Made by a program: the position numbers and the translations under genes. From Megascapheus bottae (taxonomy: Eukaryota > Chordata > Mammalia > Rodentia > Geomyidae), in assembly GCA_024803745.1 (NCBI GenBank), contig JANJXV010000040.1:2039414-2103413 (forward strand): 64,000 nucleotides of DNA, in the 5' to 3' direction. Numbering within the stretch: the stretch's first letter is position 1; each line of letters begins with the position of its first letter. This document shows positions 1 through 12,569 of the stretch, piece after piece. The notes under the pieces were generated by a model that was given only the letters and a program-made list of their open reading frames with translations, was not told where the DNA came from and ran no database searches.

Positions 1-2355
<2,355 letters not shown>

Positions 2356-2372
<17 letters not shown>

Positions 2373-2423
2373 GTGCTGTCTTTATTTCCGGGGGAGGGGA
2401 AGGGGGCCCCACCCGGTGGAGCT
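2356..2423 (-). other. WASHC1: WASHC1 3' UTR with minus-strand AATAAA at 2381-2386
   Basis: The plus strand reads TTTATT at 2381-2386, which is AATAAA for the minus-strand gene, only 38 bp past the WASHC1 stop. Expected cleavage is about 2351-2371, giving a 3' UTR near 60 nt that abuts or overlaps the DDX11 3' end. Confidence 0.75.
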
Positions 2424-5400
2424 CTAGGACTCCCAGTCGTCGTCGTCCTCTCCCTCTCCCAGAGGCTGCTGTGGTGGCGGCAGTGGCGGGATGGAGTCTG
2501 ACATCCGGGCGAAGGCCCCGCCTGGGCCCTCGCCAGCCCCCGCGCCAGGTCCCTTCCCAGAGATACCTGGAGGAGGGAGTGTCCGTGGAGGGTCAGGGGC
2601 ATGGGGTGACAGCCCGGAGCCTGGTCCCCGAGAGCAGGGGCAAGCCGGCGGGCCCACCTACCTTTGCGCCTCAGCACCAGCTTGTTGAAGAGGTCGGACA
2701 TCAGGTCCCCGCCCTGGCTCGTGGCTCTCACTGCAAGGCAAGGTGGCCATGCTGGTGGGCGGGCGGGCGTCACTGCTGGGCCCGGGCGTGACCTTGGGCC
2801 TGGGCGTGAGCTGGGAGGGACAGGGCGCCCCCTTAGAGGCGGGGTGAGGGCTCACCCTGCTCCTGCTCCTTCTGCTTCCTCTTCTCCAGCTTGCGCTCCT
2901 TCACGCTGCGCAGCTTGGCCTTGCCGATGCCGCCGGCCTGGCGGATGGACTCCAGCAGAGTGGCCCGGCCACTGGAGGGGTCCAGCACTTCCTTGGGGGC
3001 GCCCTGGGTGGGGGCTGAGAGGGAGGGTGCGGGGCTGTCCTTCCAAGCCGGGGCTCTGTGCCCCTGCTGTAATCTTGGGCATGGAAGGCAGGCAGGGCCC
3101 GGCCTGACGCAGAGCACTGCCTCCCCCCCCCAGCTTAGCCTGGCCGAGCTCCACTCACAGCACGGGGGAGACGGGGCCCCCACTGAGGGCTCTTACCTGG
3201 GGGGGGCCCAGTGCTGGCCCCATCGTCCTCCTTGGCCCCTGAGCCAGCTGGGGCTGTGGTCTGGAGGGACGGTGGTGGTGGGGGAGCACTGGCCAGCACA
3301 GCAGGAGCGGGGGGTGGTGGGGGGGGTGGCGGCGGGGGTGGGGGTGCTGCCAGCACCCCATCCTGCGAGTCTGGAGGGGAAGTGAGGACATGAGCACCGG
3401 GGGCAGGGAGGGGGCGCCTGGGCCTCCGTGCCCCGCCCCCCCCCCACGTACCCAGCTTGGAGGGCTGGGCCACCTCCGTGTGGAAGGTGGGCAGCTCGGG
3501 CATGGCCCCAGGGGCGGAGGGCGCGATGCCAGGGCCCAGGTCCGCGCTGTACATGAGGTCGTCGGCGATGCCGGGCAGGTCGGGCAGGTAGGACGGCACG
3601 TCTATCTCGGGAACCTGGCCCAGGTCTGGCACGTAGAAGTAGTTCTCGGGGACCTGTGGGCCCCGTACAGGATGTGAGGGGACAGCCGCACAGCGGGACC
3701 CCAGGAAGCCAGCAGGGCCGTGGACCCCAAAGCTGGGTGGGTGGATGGATGGAGGGGGGGTGGTGGATAGATGATGGATGGATGGAAGATGAATGAAGGG
3801 TAGGTGGATGGGCAGATGTGGATGGGAGGGGGGCTCTGCAGCCCCCTGGAGGACGCCCCGCCCCACCTGCTGCTCCAGCTGCTCTCTCTTGCTGATGGAC
3901 AGGGGCGCTGCAAACAGCTTCTCTTCCTCGTCTGCCCCCAGCGCCACGTGGGTCTTGGTCACGGCGCCCGCCAGCGGGTCCAGGAAGACGTACTTCTTGT
4001 ACCTGCGGGGTGGGGTGCGGTGGGGGTGAGGTGCGGCTCCCCCACCGCGGGGGGGGTCTGGGCCAGGCCCCCCGGGGCGTACAGGTTCTCGGTGGTGTTG
4101 AAGAGCAGCAGGGAGCTGACGGAGCGGATGTTGCGGGGGAGACCCCCGAGCCCCTCCTCCGCCTCGTCCTCGGGCTCCGGCCGGGCGCCCACACACACCG
4201 GGAAGAACTTCAGCTTCTCCTGCGGACGGACGGCAGCCATGGCGGGGGGGGGGAGGGGGGTTCAGTCACAAGCCCCGGGGACCCCCAGGCCGCCCCTGGT
4301 CTACAGGCAGTGGGGGCACCTGCAGGGCACGCTCGTCCAGGGGCCGGTGCTTGCTCTGGATCCTGTGGCGCAGCCTCCCCTCCAGGCCGGGGTCCTGCGC
4401 CCCGGTGAAGATGGAGTCGTACTCCCCCAGGTGCTCCGGGGCCGGGTACTTGGCACTGGAGAACACCTGTGGGGACAGGGCCTGTCGGGCACCCGGGCGG
4501 CCTGGGCGGGCGAGCCCTGGGCAGAAGCGAGGAGGGAGGGACGGCCCGACGGTGGGGCGCCCATAGCTACCTTGATGGCCTTCTTGCTGCCCTTGAGCCT
4601 CTCAATCTTGGCCTGGGCCAGAGAGACCCGCTCGCCGAGGGCCTGCAGCTGGCTGCGGCTCAGCTCCACGCGCCGGGAGACCCTGCGGGGACACACGCGG
4701 GGCTGCCATGACGGCTGGGGCTGGCTCCTGCCCCCAGTCGGCCTGAGTAGAAGCTCGAGGGGACACTGGTCACCGACGAGGAAGGCCAGCGGGCGTCTGG
4801 CCTCTCTGGATGGGGTCAACTGCAGACGGACTCAGGAGAAGATCCCGGAGCCTGGCAGGTCTCCGCGTAGGGCAAGGAGCAGACAGGGGACAGGGCAGGG
4901 GACAGCCAGGTTCCGGGACTGGTGGCTTGGGAAGGGACTGGGCCAGGTGCTGCACAGTGACCCTCGAGGTCAGGCAGGGCCACGCTGGTCACGCATGGCC
5001 GCCTGGGCCCTGCAGCCCTGCAAGGGGGTGCTGAGCCCAGCTCCCCGGAACTCCCCAGGATAATTAAGAATGATCTGCTAATTATGCGGGCGGCTGAGTG
5101 CTCTGGAACCTGGGCTAGCAGGTGCCAATGAGCAGTGAGGAGGGGAGGGGGAGAAGGGGGGAGAATGTCCAGGAGGAAGGCTGGGTAAGGCTGCACACAG
5201 TAGGCGACAGACCGCCCAGCTCCCCGACCCCTCCTGACCCATCCCGCCACACCTCCATCCTGTGAAGCAGGTGGCATCTCCGGTGGCTATTTTGGGGTGA
5301 GGCGGGGGCCGCGGGAGGGGTGGGGAGGGGAGGGGAGGGCTGGAGCGAGCCTGAGAGGCACTTGTGCCAGGCAGGGAGGGCGCCCTCGTCCACCTTTCTG

Positions 5401-5986
5401 GGCAGATGCTGCATGTGAACAGGGGAGGGGGCTTTAAGCTGGGGTCACATCCCCCAAAGCTACTGGATCCCAGTGACTCAGGAGGCTGAGATCTGAGGAT
5501 CGGGGTTCAAAGCCAGCCCGGGCACTAAAGTCTGTGAGACTCTCATCTCCAGTGAACCACCTGAAAACCGGACGCGGCGCTGTGGCTCAAGGGGGAGGGC
5601 GGAAGCCTTGAGCTGAAGAGCTCAGGGCAGCGCCCAGGCCCAGAGTTCCCATAACAGAAAGAAAAGCAAAAGGCTCAGGGCCAGCGCCCCCCGTTCACGG
5701 ATTCCACGAAGAGGCCACGTGCCCTGCACTGTCCAGCCATGGAGGTGCATGAGATGACTGGTGACACAGGCCTGCAGAGGACACTGGTGGGGGGGCTGGG
5801 GGGGGGCAGCCTCCCCGGGGTGCGGGTGTGGACGCACCTGGTGAAGATGTCTGCCGAGACGCTCTGCAGGTACTGCAGCGCATCCGCCACCTGCTGCATG
5901 GCCTCCTCCCGCCGCAGGTCTGGCTGGATGAGGGGTACGGCGTAGGTCTGCCCCGTCAGGGGGTGCCGGGTCTTCAGGGGGGCCAT
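2424..5986 (-). CDS. WASHC1: WASHC1 (WASH complex subunit 1), complete coding region, 475 aa
   Basis: WASP-family nucleation-promoting factor that activates Arp2/3 on endosomes within the WASH complex. Coding exons in transcript order: 5986-5838, 4682-4571, 4466-4320, 4219-4083, 4002-3867, 3653-3452, 3370-3197, 3014-2856, 2730-2662, 2566-2424 (TAG at 2424-2426). The sum is 1428 nt with continuous phase. The start ATG has an ideal context (CACCATGG), 5 nt inside its exon (acceptor at 5992-5993). Visible regions: N-terminal WHD1 ([20 protein letters not shown]), [20 protein letters not shown], a 12-proline run in the exon at 3197-3370, WH2 ([17 protein letters not shown]), connector ([15 protein letters not shown]) and acidic tail ([10 protein letters not shown]). 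This completes the VCA module. Length equals what I recall for mouse. The last ten exons sit within 3.6 kb; intron 1 is predicted to span about 6.0-9.3 kb. Confidence 0.95.
5455..5662 (+). mobile_element. B1-like/tRNA-like dimeric SINE
   Basis: Both monomers are recognisable: ctcaggaggctgagatctga (left) and gctgtggctcaag with gagctcagggcagcgcccag (right). It lies in WASHC1 intron 2. Confidence 0.8.
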
Positions 5987-6225
5987 GGTGCCTGCGGAGG
6001 GGAGAGAAGGGCATCAGATACCACCCCAGACCCCCACAGCCCTGGGCAGGGCAGGTGGTGAGTCCTGGCAGGAAACGGTGAGACTTCTGCCTGCAATGAA
6101 CCAACGAAAAGCCAGAAGTGGGGAGGGAAATGGGGACCAAGACATGAGAAAGGGCGTCAACGTAGGTGAAGTAATGCAGCCTCTACCTGATGAACATAAT
6201 GCAACCCTTCTATTCACTACAATAA

Positions 6226-6304
6226 AAAAAAGCCAGAAGTGGAGCTCAAGTGGTAGAGCGCTGGCCTGGAGCAACAGAGCTCAGAGACAGCGCCCAGGCC
6301 GGAG
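6226..6304 (+). mobile_element. SINE right-monomer fragment
   Basis: Only the tRNA-like right arm is present (ctcaagtggtagagcgctgg with cagcgcccaggcc) after an A-run. Confidence 0.7.
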
Positions 6305-6419
6305 GGGCTGAGAAGAGGGGTTCGCGCCCCACCTCCCAGTCCACCGGGAGGGAAGGGATGGATAAGGGGCGGGGGAGGACGGGAAGGAAGCCGCCTCCGG
6401 ATTGCGAGGTGAGGGCAGA

Positions 6420-6600
6420 GTCTATTTATACCGAGTTTAATTAACTCAGCTCCCCCAAGCCACCAAGCCGCTCTCAAGCTGCACATGGCATTGATTTGAT
6501 TGGCAAGAGGTGCGCCGGGCAGAATCTTAAGATGCTGGGGCCCCTATAAATAGGTCTAATCAGAGCCCCGCGCTGGAAGACGGTGGGGGAGACGTTCATC
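6420..6600. other. AT-rich islet with MEF2-type motif in WASHC1 intron 1
   Basis: A block poor in repeats and AT-rich relative to its surroundings, with TTTAATTAA near 6437 and CTATAAATAG at 6544-6553, a full match to the MEF2 consensus YTAWWWWTAR. Possible regulatory element; no gene seen. Confidence 0.3.
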
Positions 6601-7079
6601 AGGCCTGGCACGGCGCCCCAAACCTGCTCTTAGGCACCACACGAGGGCCCTCGGCTGTGATTGGAGGGGTGAGCGGGTGCTGGCTAAGCAGGGCAGGCCA
6701 AGGCCAGGAGGCTGCGCTTGGAAATCAAGTGCTGTGTGACCACGTGTAAGTGGCTCGCCTTCTCTGTGTCTGCCTCACGCCTCCTCCCCATTGCATACCC
6801 TTCTGGAACTTTCCTTCCCTCCTAAAGGCCATCCCGATTTCATTCTCCACCTTGGTTTTCTGTCTCTTAAGATCCAGAGGAGAGGACTCTGCTATCTCTA
6901 GGTGTGTGGGACTGCAGCCCCCCTCCCCCGCATGCTTGAGGGGTCAGTCCAGGCAAAAACCCAAAGGAAGATGGCCAAATCCTAGCATCAGCAGAAGAGC
7001 AGAGGCCAGCTGGTCACCGGTGAATTCATACCAGGCTGGTAGGGGCTGGCCAGGATCACAACCCACCTGAGCAAGACTC

Positions 7080-7166
7080 CTAATGGCTGGAGCTTGGTGG
7101 CAAAGTGCTTGCCTAGCAAGTGCAACCTTCTGGGTTCAATTCCCAGTACCGGAAAAGCAAAGACAC
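7080..7166 (+). mobile_element. ID-like SINE monomer
   Basis: tRNA-Ala-like sequence with box A (ggtggcaaagtgcttgccta) and box B (gggttcaattcccagtaccg). Confidence 0.65.
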
Positions 7167-7208
7167 CCCCCACATCGCCCCCAAAAAAATCTGGTTAAAA
7201 AAAAAAAA

Positions 7209-7402
7209 AGCTGGGCTGGGAGTGTGGTCTAGTGGTAGAGAGCTCGCCTAGCATGTGTGAAGCCCTGGGTTCGATTCCTTGGTACCACAAACATAGAAAT
7301 GGCCGGAAGAGGTGCTGAGGCTCAAGTGGTAGAGCCTTGAGAAAGCCCAAGGACAGTGCTCAGGCCCTGAGTTCAAGCCTCAGGTCTGGCAAATAAATAA
7401 AA
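7209..7402 (+). mobile_element. IDL-Geo-like dimeric SINE
   Basis: The ID-like left unit (tctagtggtagagagctcgc, gggttcgattccttggtacc) runs directly into the right unit (ggctcaagtggtagagcctt, caggccctgagttcaagcct) and an A-rich tail ending in aaataaataaaa. Confidence 0.8.
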
Positions 7403-7649
7403 CACCCATGGTACTGCAGACTCCAGAGGGGTTGGATAACCCTCTGGGCCAGGACAGGGGTACAGGGTGAGGTGACAGGGACCCCTGAGACAGAGGCAGG
7501 TAGGGGAAGATTAAGGGACAGTGCCCAGTGTGGGTAGAAGGACAAGGACCCAGGAAGAGAAGCCAGCTTGTGAAGAACCACGGTAAAGGAGGGAAGCCCT
7601 GACACTGGGGCGCCCACAAGGATAAAATGGAAGTATAAAATGTGTATAC

Positions 7650-7881
7650 AAGCCGGGCACGGTGGCTCACGCGGGTAATCCTAGCTACTCAGGAGGCTGA
7701 GATCTAAGGATTGTGGTTCACCGCTCAAAAGGAGGAGAAACTCTAATCTCCAATTAACCACTAGAAAACGGGAAGTGGGGCTGTGGCTCCAGGGCTAGGG
7801 TGGTAGCTTCGAGCTGAAGAGCTCAGGGACAGCACCCAGGCCCAGAGTTCAAGTCCCATGACCTACCAAAAAAAAAAAAAG
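7650..7881 (+). mobile_element. B1-like/tRNA-like dimeric SINE, near full length
   Basis: Starts gccgggcacggtggctcacg (Alu/B1 5' end), continues through ctactcaggaggctgagatc and the right arm, and ends in A13. Confidence 0.85.
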
Positions 7882-7999
7882 TACACAATTAATACAAAAA
7901 CGGACGCTTGTGCACTAATTACATACAGGAGTGCACGCTCCAGACGACCTGGGTTCCGTGGAACGGGCTAGCTTCACCTGTGTCTTTCCACTGTGAAAA

Positions 8000-8897
8000 C
8001 CCTGTGTGTGGGGCCTGGTCGCTCCAGAGGCTGAGGTCTGGGAACAGCAGTTCCATGTCACCGTCCCCCCCCTCCAGGGGAGGGGACAGGAACGAGTGTG
8101 TGTGGCCTGGTCACTCCAGAGGCTGAGGTCTGGGAACAGCAGTTCCATGTCACCGTCCCCCCCCAGGGGAGGGGACAGGAACGAGTGTGTGTGGCCTGGT
8201 CACTCCAGAGGCTGAGGTCTGGGAACAGCAGTTCCATGTCACCGTCCCCCCCCCAGGGGAGGGGACAGGAACGAGTGTGTGTGGCCTGGTCACTCCAGAG
8301 GCTGAGGTCTGGGAACAGCAGTTCCATGTCACCGTCCCCGCCCCCAGGGGAGGGGACAGGAACGAGTGTGTGTGGCCTGGTCACTCCAGAGGCTGAGATC
8401 TGGGAACAGCAGTTCCATGTCACCGTCCCCCCCAGGGGAGGGGACAGGAACGAGTGTGTGTGGCCTGGTCACTCCAGAGGCTGAGGTCTGGGAACAGCAG
8501 TTCCATGTCACCGTTCCCTCCCAGGGGAGGGGACAGGAACGAGTGTGTGTGGCCTGGTCACTCCAGAGGCTGAGGTCTGGGAACAGCAGTTCCATGTCAC
8601 CGTCCCCCCCCAGGGGAGGGGACAGGAACGAGTGTGTGTGGCCTGGTCACTCCAAAGGCTGCTGAGAACAGCAGTTCCATGTCACCGTCCCCCCCCAGGG
8701 GAGGGGACAGGAACGAGTGTGTGTGGCCTGGTCGCTCCAGAGGCTGAGGTCTGGGAACAGCAGTTCCATGTCACCGTCCCCCCCCTCCAGGGGAGGGGAC
8801 AGGAACGAGTGTGTGTGGCCTGGTCGCTCCAGAGGCTGAGGTCTGGGAACAGCAGTTCCATGTCACCGTCCCCCCCAGGGGAGGGGACAGGAACGTC
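8000..8897 (+). repeat. 89-bp VNTR minisatellite, about 10 copies, WASHC1 intron 1
   Basis: Ten tandem copies with a period of 89-91 bp start near 8006, 8098, 8187, 8277, 8367, 8456, 8545, 8635 (internally deleted), 8722 and 8811. Each has ggctgaggtctgggaacagc, a C6-C9 run and ggggaggggacaggaacgag. Copies are nearly identical; differences are mostly in the C-run length and one deletion. The unit contains a SINE left-arm segment, and a SINE right arm follows the array. Confidence 0.9.
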
Positions 8898-9030
8898 AGT
8901 GTGAGACCCTTCAGCTCCAAGAAACCAGCAAAAACCTGGGAGGGAGCTGTGGTTCAAGCGGTAGAGGCCGCCAGCCTGGCGCCCAGGCCTAGCAAGAAGA
9001 ACAGTAAGTGGGTAAGTAAATAAAAGCCGT
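8898..9030 (+). mobile_element. Orphan SINE right arm at the end of the VNTR
   Basis: After the last VNTR copy the sequence runs through gtgagacccttcagctccaa and gagctgtggttcaagcggta to gcgcccaggcctagc, i.e. the remainder of the SINE whose left arm is inside the VNTR unit. Confidence 0.65.
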
Positions 9031-9079
9031 AATGTTTGGACGCGGAGGGCGGGGAGGGGGAGAAATCGAGGCCCTCTCG

Positions 9080-9660
9080 AGCTAGCAGTGAGTGACCAGA
9101 ACGCAGAGCCCGCCAGGACCGCGGCGCGCGGCCTCCCCACCGCCCCGCGGCCTGGGCCGGGCCGCCACCCCGGGGCCGCCCGGACGGCCCGCCCCGGGCC
9201 GGGGGCGCCTCGGGGGCTCCGCGGGCCCCCGCCCGGGGCACCCCGCGTCCGCAGGGCCGCCCGCCACGTCTCCTCACCCCGCCGCCGCCGCCGCCGCCGC
9301 CACAGCCGCCGCCCCGCACCTCAGCTGCGCGCCGCCCGCGTCCCCGCCCGCAGGCTCCGCCCCCCGCGCCGTCGGGCCCCGCCCCGCGACGCACGCTGGC
9401 CACGCCCCCGCCGCCGCGCCCTCTACGCTCGCCCCGCGACGCACGCTAGCCACGCCCCCGCCGCGCCCGCTTCGCTCGCCCCGCCCCGCACGCTAGCCAC
9501 GCCCCCTCCGCTGCTCCCTCTACGCTCGCCACGCCACGCACGCTCGCCACGCCCCCGCGCCGCGCCGTCGCCACGCCCCCTTCGCTCGCGCTCGCCCCGC
9601 CCCGCGGCGGCCTCCGGCTGGGTCCTAGCGCCGCCGCCGCGTCTGCTCTTGCTCGGCTTC
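9080..9660 (-). promoter_or_regulatory. WASHC1: WASHC1 CpG-island promoter with repeated GCCACGCCC boxes
   Basis: About 580 bp of very CpG-rich sequence lie upstream of the WASHC1 coding exon. No TATA box is evident. Between 9395 and 9580 the motif GCCACGCCCCC (KLF/Sp type) recurs in diverged tandem units with gcacgctagc/gctcgccccg spacers. Two good minus-strand donors for a non-coding exon 1 are visible: GGG/gtgagg at 9278/9277 and GAG/gtgcgg at 9320/9319. The transcription start is inferred, not seen. Confidence 0.75.
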
Positions 9661-9779
9661 CGGAACTTTCCTTTCCTCCTCGGTTCCCGCAGCCGCAGGG
9701 TCCGCCCGCCGTCTGCTCTCCCGGCTCCCAGGTCCCCATCGCTCCGCTCTCCTGTATTCAGTCACCCATCAGAGTCCCA

Positions 9780-9862
9780 CGATCTTTAGGGCCTCGCTGG
9801 CTTTGAACCGGGATCCTCAGATCTCAGCCTCCTAATGAGTAGCGGGGGCCCCCCGCCCCCTG
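9780..9862 (-). mobile_element. SINE left-arm fragment
   Basis: Reverse-orientation left monomer: ctggctttgaaccgggatcc followed by cagatctcagcctcctaatg. Confidence 0.65.
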
Positions 9863-10570
9863 CACCCCCACTTACTTTTATTTTGTTGGGCTTTATGTTC
9901 ATAGCATCTCCCCCCTTACGTTGCCCAGGCTGGCTTTGAACTTCTGGCCTCCAGCGACCTCCGCCACCTCCCTGGTTGCCTGGGAGCTGGGCCGGGGAAG
10001 AAGGCCTGGGAAGACCTGCCCCGGATTGCCCAACCTGACCTTGCTCGGGAGCAGGGGGACTGAGGGGAGCAGAGGCTGGCCTGGGGGCCCTGCAGGGAGG
10101 GCCTGGTTCCTGGGGTCCTGGGTGGGGCTGCAGTGCATGCAGATGAAGGGTCACAGGTCGATCATGCTCCCCCCCGCCCCCGGTGTGCAGGGGGACACAA
10201 AGCAGGGACCCCCCCTCCACACACGCACAAATTCCTGGGGTGCAGCCGCACTTGCAGGCGAGCTGGGCAGCCTGGTAATCCCTGCAGATTCTCAGGATTA
10301 TCAGCCCCCAGCCACAGGGGGAGCTGCTGGGGCTGGCTGACCCCAGGGGTGGGACAGGGACAGCAGAGGGGCTCCAGGGGGTGGGGCGGGGCTATGCAAA
10401 TGAAGAGGATCCTAGCCCACAGACTTGAAGCTTTCCCCCCCCCCCCAATAAACTGCTAGCCAGCCTGGGCGAGGGGGGAATTTAAATTATAAAAATGTGA
10501 AGCCATGAAATGTGCAGTGACCCCCAAAGGGGCTTATTTAACAAGCAAATCATTCCAACGCAGTCAACTC
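9863..10570. other. WASHC1-IQSEC3 intergenic stretch
   Basis: No gene, splice-supported frame or repeat family recognised. One octamer motif ATGCAAAT lies at 10394-10401 and a short AT-rich patch around 10480. Confidence 0.5.
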
Positions 10571-10577
10571 TGTGTAA

Positions 10578-10873
10578 GCACACACTCACACACACACACA
10601 CACACGCCATGCACACACACATGCACATGCACACACATGCACATACATGCACATGCACACACGCACACACCATGCACACACACATGCACATGCACACACA
10701 TGCACATACATGCACATGCACACACTCACACACACACCATGCACACACACACGCACATGCACACACACGCACATGCACACACACGCACACGCACACACAC
10801 GCACACGCACACGCACACGTACGCACATGCACACACACATGCACATGCACACACACATGCACATGCACATGCA
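10578..10873. repeat. CA-rich microsatellite, imperfect
   Basis: Alternating cacaca/catgcacatg motifs with several duplicated blocks (catgcacacacacatgcaca recurring), about 295 bp. Confidence 0.9.
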
Positions 10874-11089
10874 CCTGGCTGGGGGGAGGTAATTTCTTCC
10901 ATAAGTTTGTAACCAGTTGAGGACTTTGATAAACCTGTGTGTGTCTGTGTGTCTCTGAGTGTGTATGTTCCAGTCCTGGGGCCTGGCACTGCCCTGTTAG
11001 ATCCCCCCCAAATTATTGGCAATAGGGGAGGCTGCACACTCCAGGCCGTCCCCCCTGAACTGGGTGACTCTCCTGCTTTGCCCCTGTTT

Positions 11090-11620
11090 TCCTTCCCTCT
11101 CTTCTCCTGACTGACTTGGCTGTTGTTTTGCCTTGTTCTCCCTCTCTGGGAATAACAGGATTATTCCCTTAATAACCCCACCTCCAGTGGCTGGGTTTGA
11201 GGACTTATTTCAACTGGGGGAAAAAATTAATTTTTTCTCCCCAAATCTGGGATTCTAATGTGGCCAGCCTTGTGCTTGCACACACCCCCCCCCAAGAAGA
11301 AAACCAAGATGAATAATTAGAGAGGCAGCCGGGAGAGATTGACATTTAAATTAACCTTTATTCAAGCAGAATAAAATACGCTAAAGAGAGGTGTATGCAA
11401 ATGCACGGTGGGGCTGGGGGCTTTCCTGGGAGGGGCTTGTCAAATAGACCAGCCACAGGCTTTGCAAAGTGGGGACCCCAGCTGGGATCCCAGCAGGGAG
11501 GGGTGCTCAGGGAAAGGCCAGGATGGCAGCGGGAGGAAGAAAGGGGATAAATAACCCTTGTTGCATTGTTCTTTAGGTTAATGCACCTTCCTGTTTGAAA
11601 TCTAGGGTCTCACGTGTGTG
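11090..11620. other. AT-rich non-coding block upstream of IQSEC3
   Basis: Unlike the surrounding GC-rich sequence, this block is AT-rich with little recognisable repeat sequence. It holds TAATTA at 11314-11319, an octamer ATGCAAAT at 11395-11402, ggattattcccttaataacc near 11158 and cattgttctttaggttaatg near 11565. These are homeodomain, POU and SOX-like sites. No coding frame is supported. Possible enhancer. Confidence 0.35.
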
Positions 11621-11714
11621 CCGACCCCCCCAGCACTAATATACGAATATATGCCGAAATATGCAGATCTCACCCTGCTGGTTCCCCCCCCCCCCACCAT
11701 GTCTCTCCCTTTAC

Positions 11715-11866
11715 CACGCTGAGCCACAGCACCACTTCCAGTTTTTCCGTGGTTAATTGGAGATAAGAGGATTTCCTGCCCAGGCTGGCTTTGAACCGTG
11801 ATCCTCAGATCTCAGCCTCCTGAGTAGCTGGGAGGACAGGCGTGAGCCACCCCTCTCAGCCAGCTT
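11715..11866 (-). mobile_element. Dimeric SINE, reverse, 3' part truncated
   Basis: Contains ttaattggagataagaggat, ctggctttgaaccgtgatcc and gagtagctgggaggacaggc. Confidence 0.8.
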
Positions 11867-11892
11867 GGACTACATCTCTTAAGAAACATTCA

Positions 11893-12560
11893 GTGGCATA
11901 CGGTGACACGCCTGTGGCAGCTCTGGGGACATGACACGCCGGTGGCAGCTCTGGTGATGACACGCCGGTGGCAGCTCTGGGGACATGACACGCCTGTGGC
12001 AGCTCTGGGGACATGACACGCCGGTGGCAGCTCTGGGGACATGACACGCCGGTGGCAGCTCTGGTGACATGACACGCTGGTGGCAGCTCTGGTGACCACA
12101 TGCCGGTGGCAGCTCTGGGGACATGACACGCCGGTGGCAGCTGTGGTTGGTGGCAGCTGTGGTGACAACACGCCTGTGGCAGCTCTGGAGACCCCACGCC
12201 GGTGGCAGCTCTGGGGACATGACACGCCTGTGGCAGCTCTGGTGACATGACATGCCGGTGGCAGCTCTGGTGACATGACACGCTGGTGGCAGCTCTGGTG
12301 ACCACATGCCGGTGGCAGCTCTGGGGACATGACACGCCGGTGGCAGCTGTGGTGACAACACGCCTGTGGCAGCTCTGGGGACCCCACGTCTGTGGCAGCT
12401 CTGGTGACCACGCTGGTGGCAGCTCTGGTGATGACATGCCGATGGCAGCTCTGGGGACATGACACGCCGGTGGCAGCTCTGGTGACCACGCTGGTGGCAG
12501 CTCTGGTGATGACGCGCCGGTGGCAGCTCTGGGGACATGACATGCTGGTGGCAGCTCTGT
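11893..12560. repeat. 28-bp minisatellite, about 25 copies, just upstream of IQSEC3
   Basis: About 25 tandem units of 16-28 bp built on ggtggcagctctggggacat plus gacacgcc. Some copies read CAGCTG. Variant order repeats at two larger scales: a run of five to seven variant units recurs (about 12050-12200 and 12250-12400), and a three-unit block is duplicated at about 12400-12558. Confidence 0.9.
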
Positions 12561-12569
12561 AAGCTGCGG

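Noticed and set aside
3197..3206. Apparent frameshift in WASHC1 at a G8 homopolymer
   Set aside because: The frame is restored when the acceptor at 3014 is used instead of the one at 3003. Total length then equals 475 codons.
7209..7290. tRNA-like box A and box B sequences
   Set aside because: They belong to ID-like SINEs; no full cloverleaf is preserved, so they are not tRNA genes. The same holds for the other SINE copies.
8000..8897. Direct repeats that could suggest a CRISPR-like array
   Set aside because: The copies are contiguous with no unique spacers, and the sequence is clearly from an animal genome.
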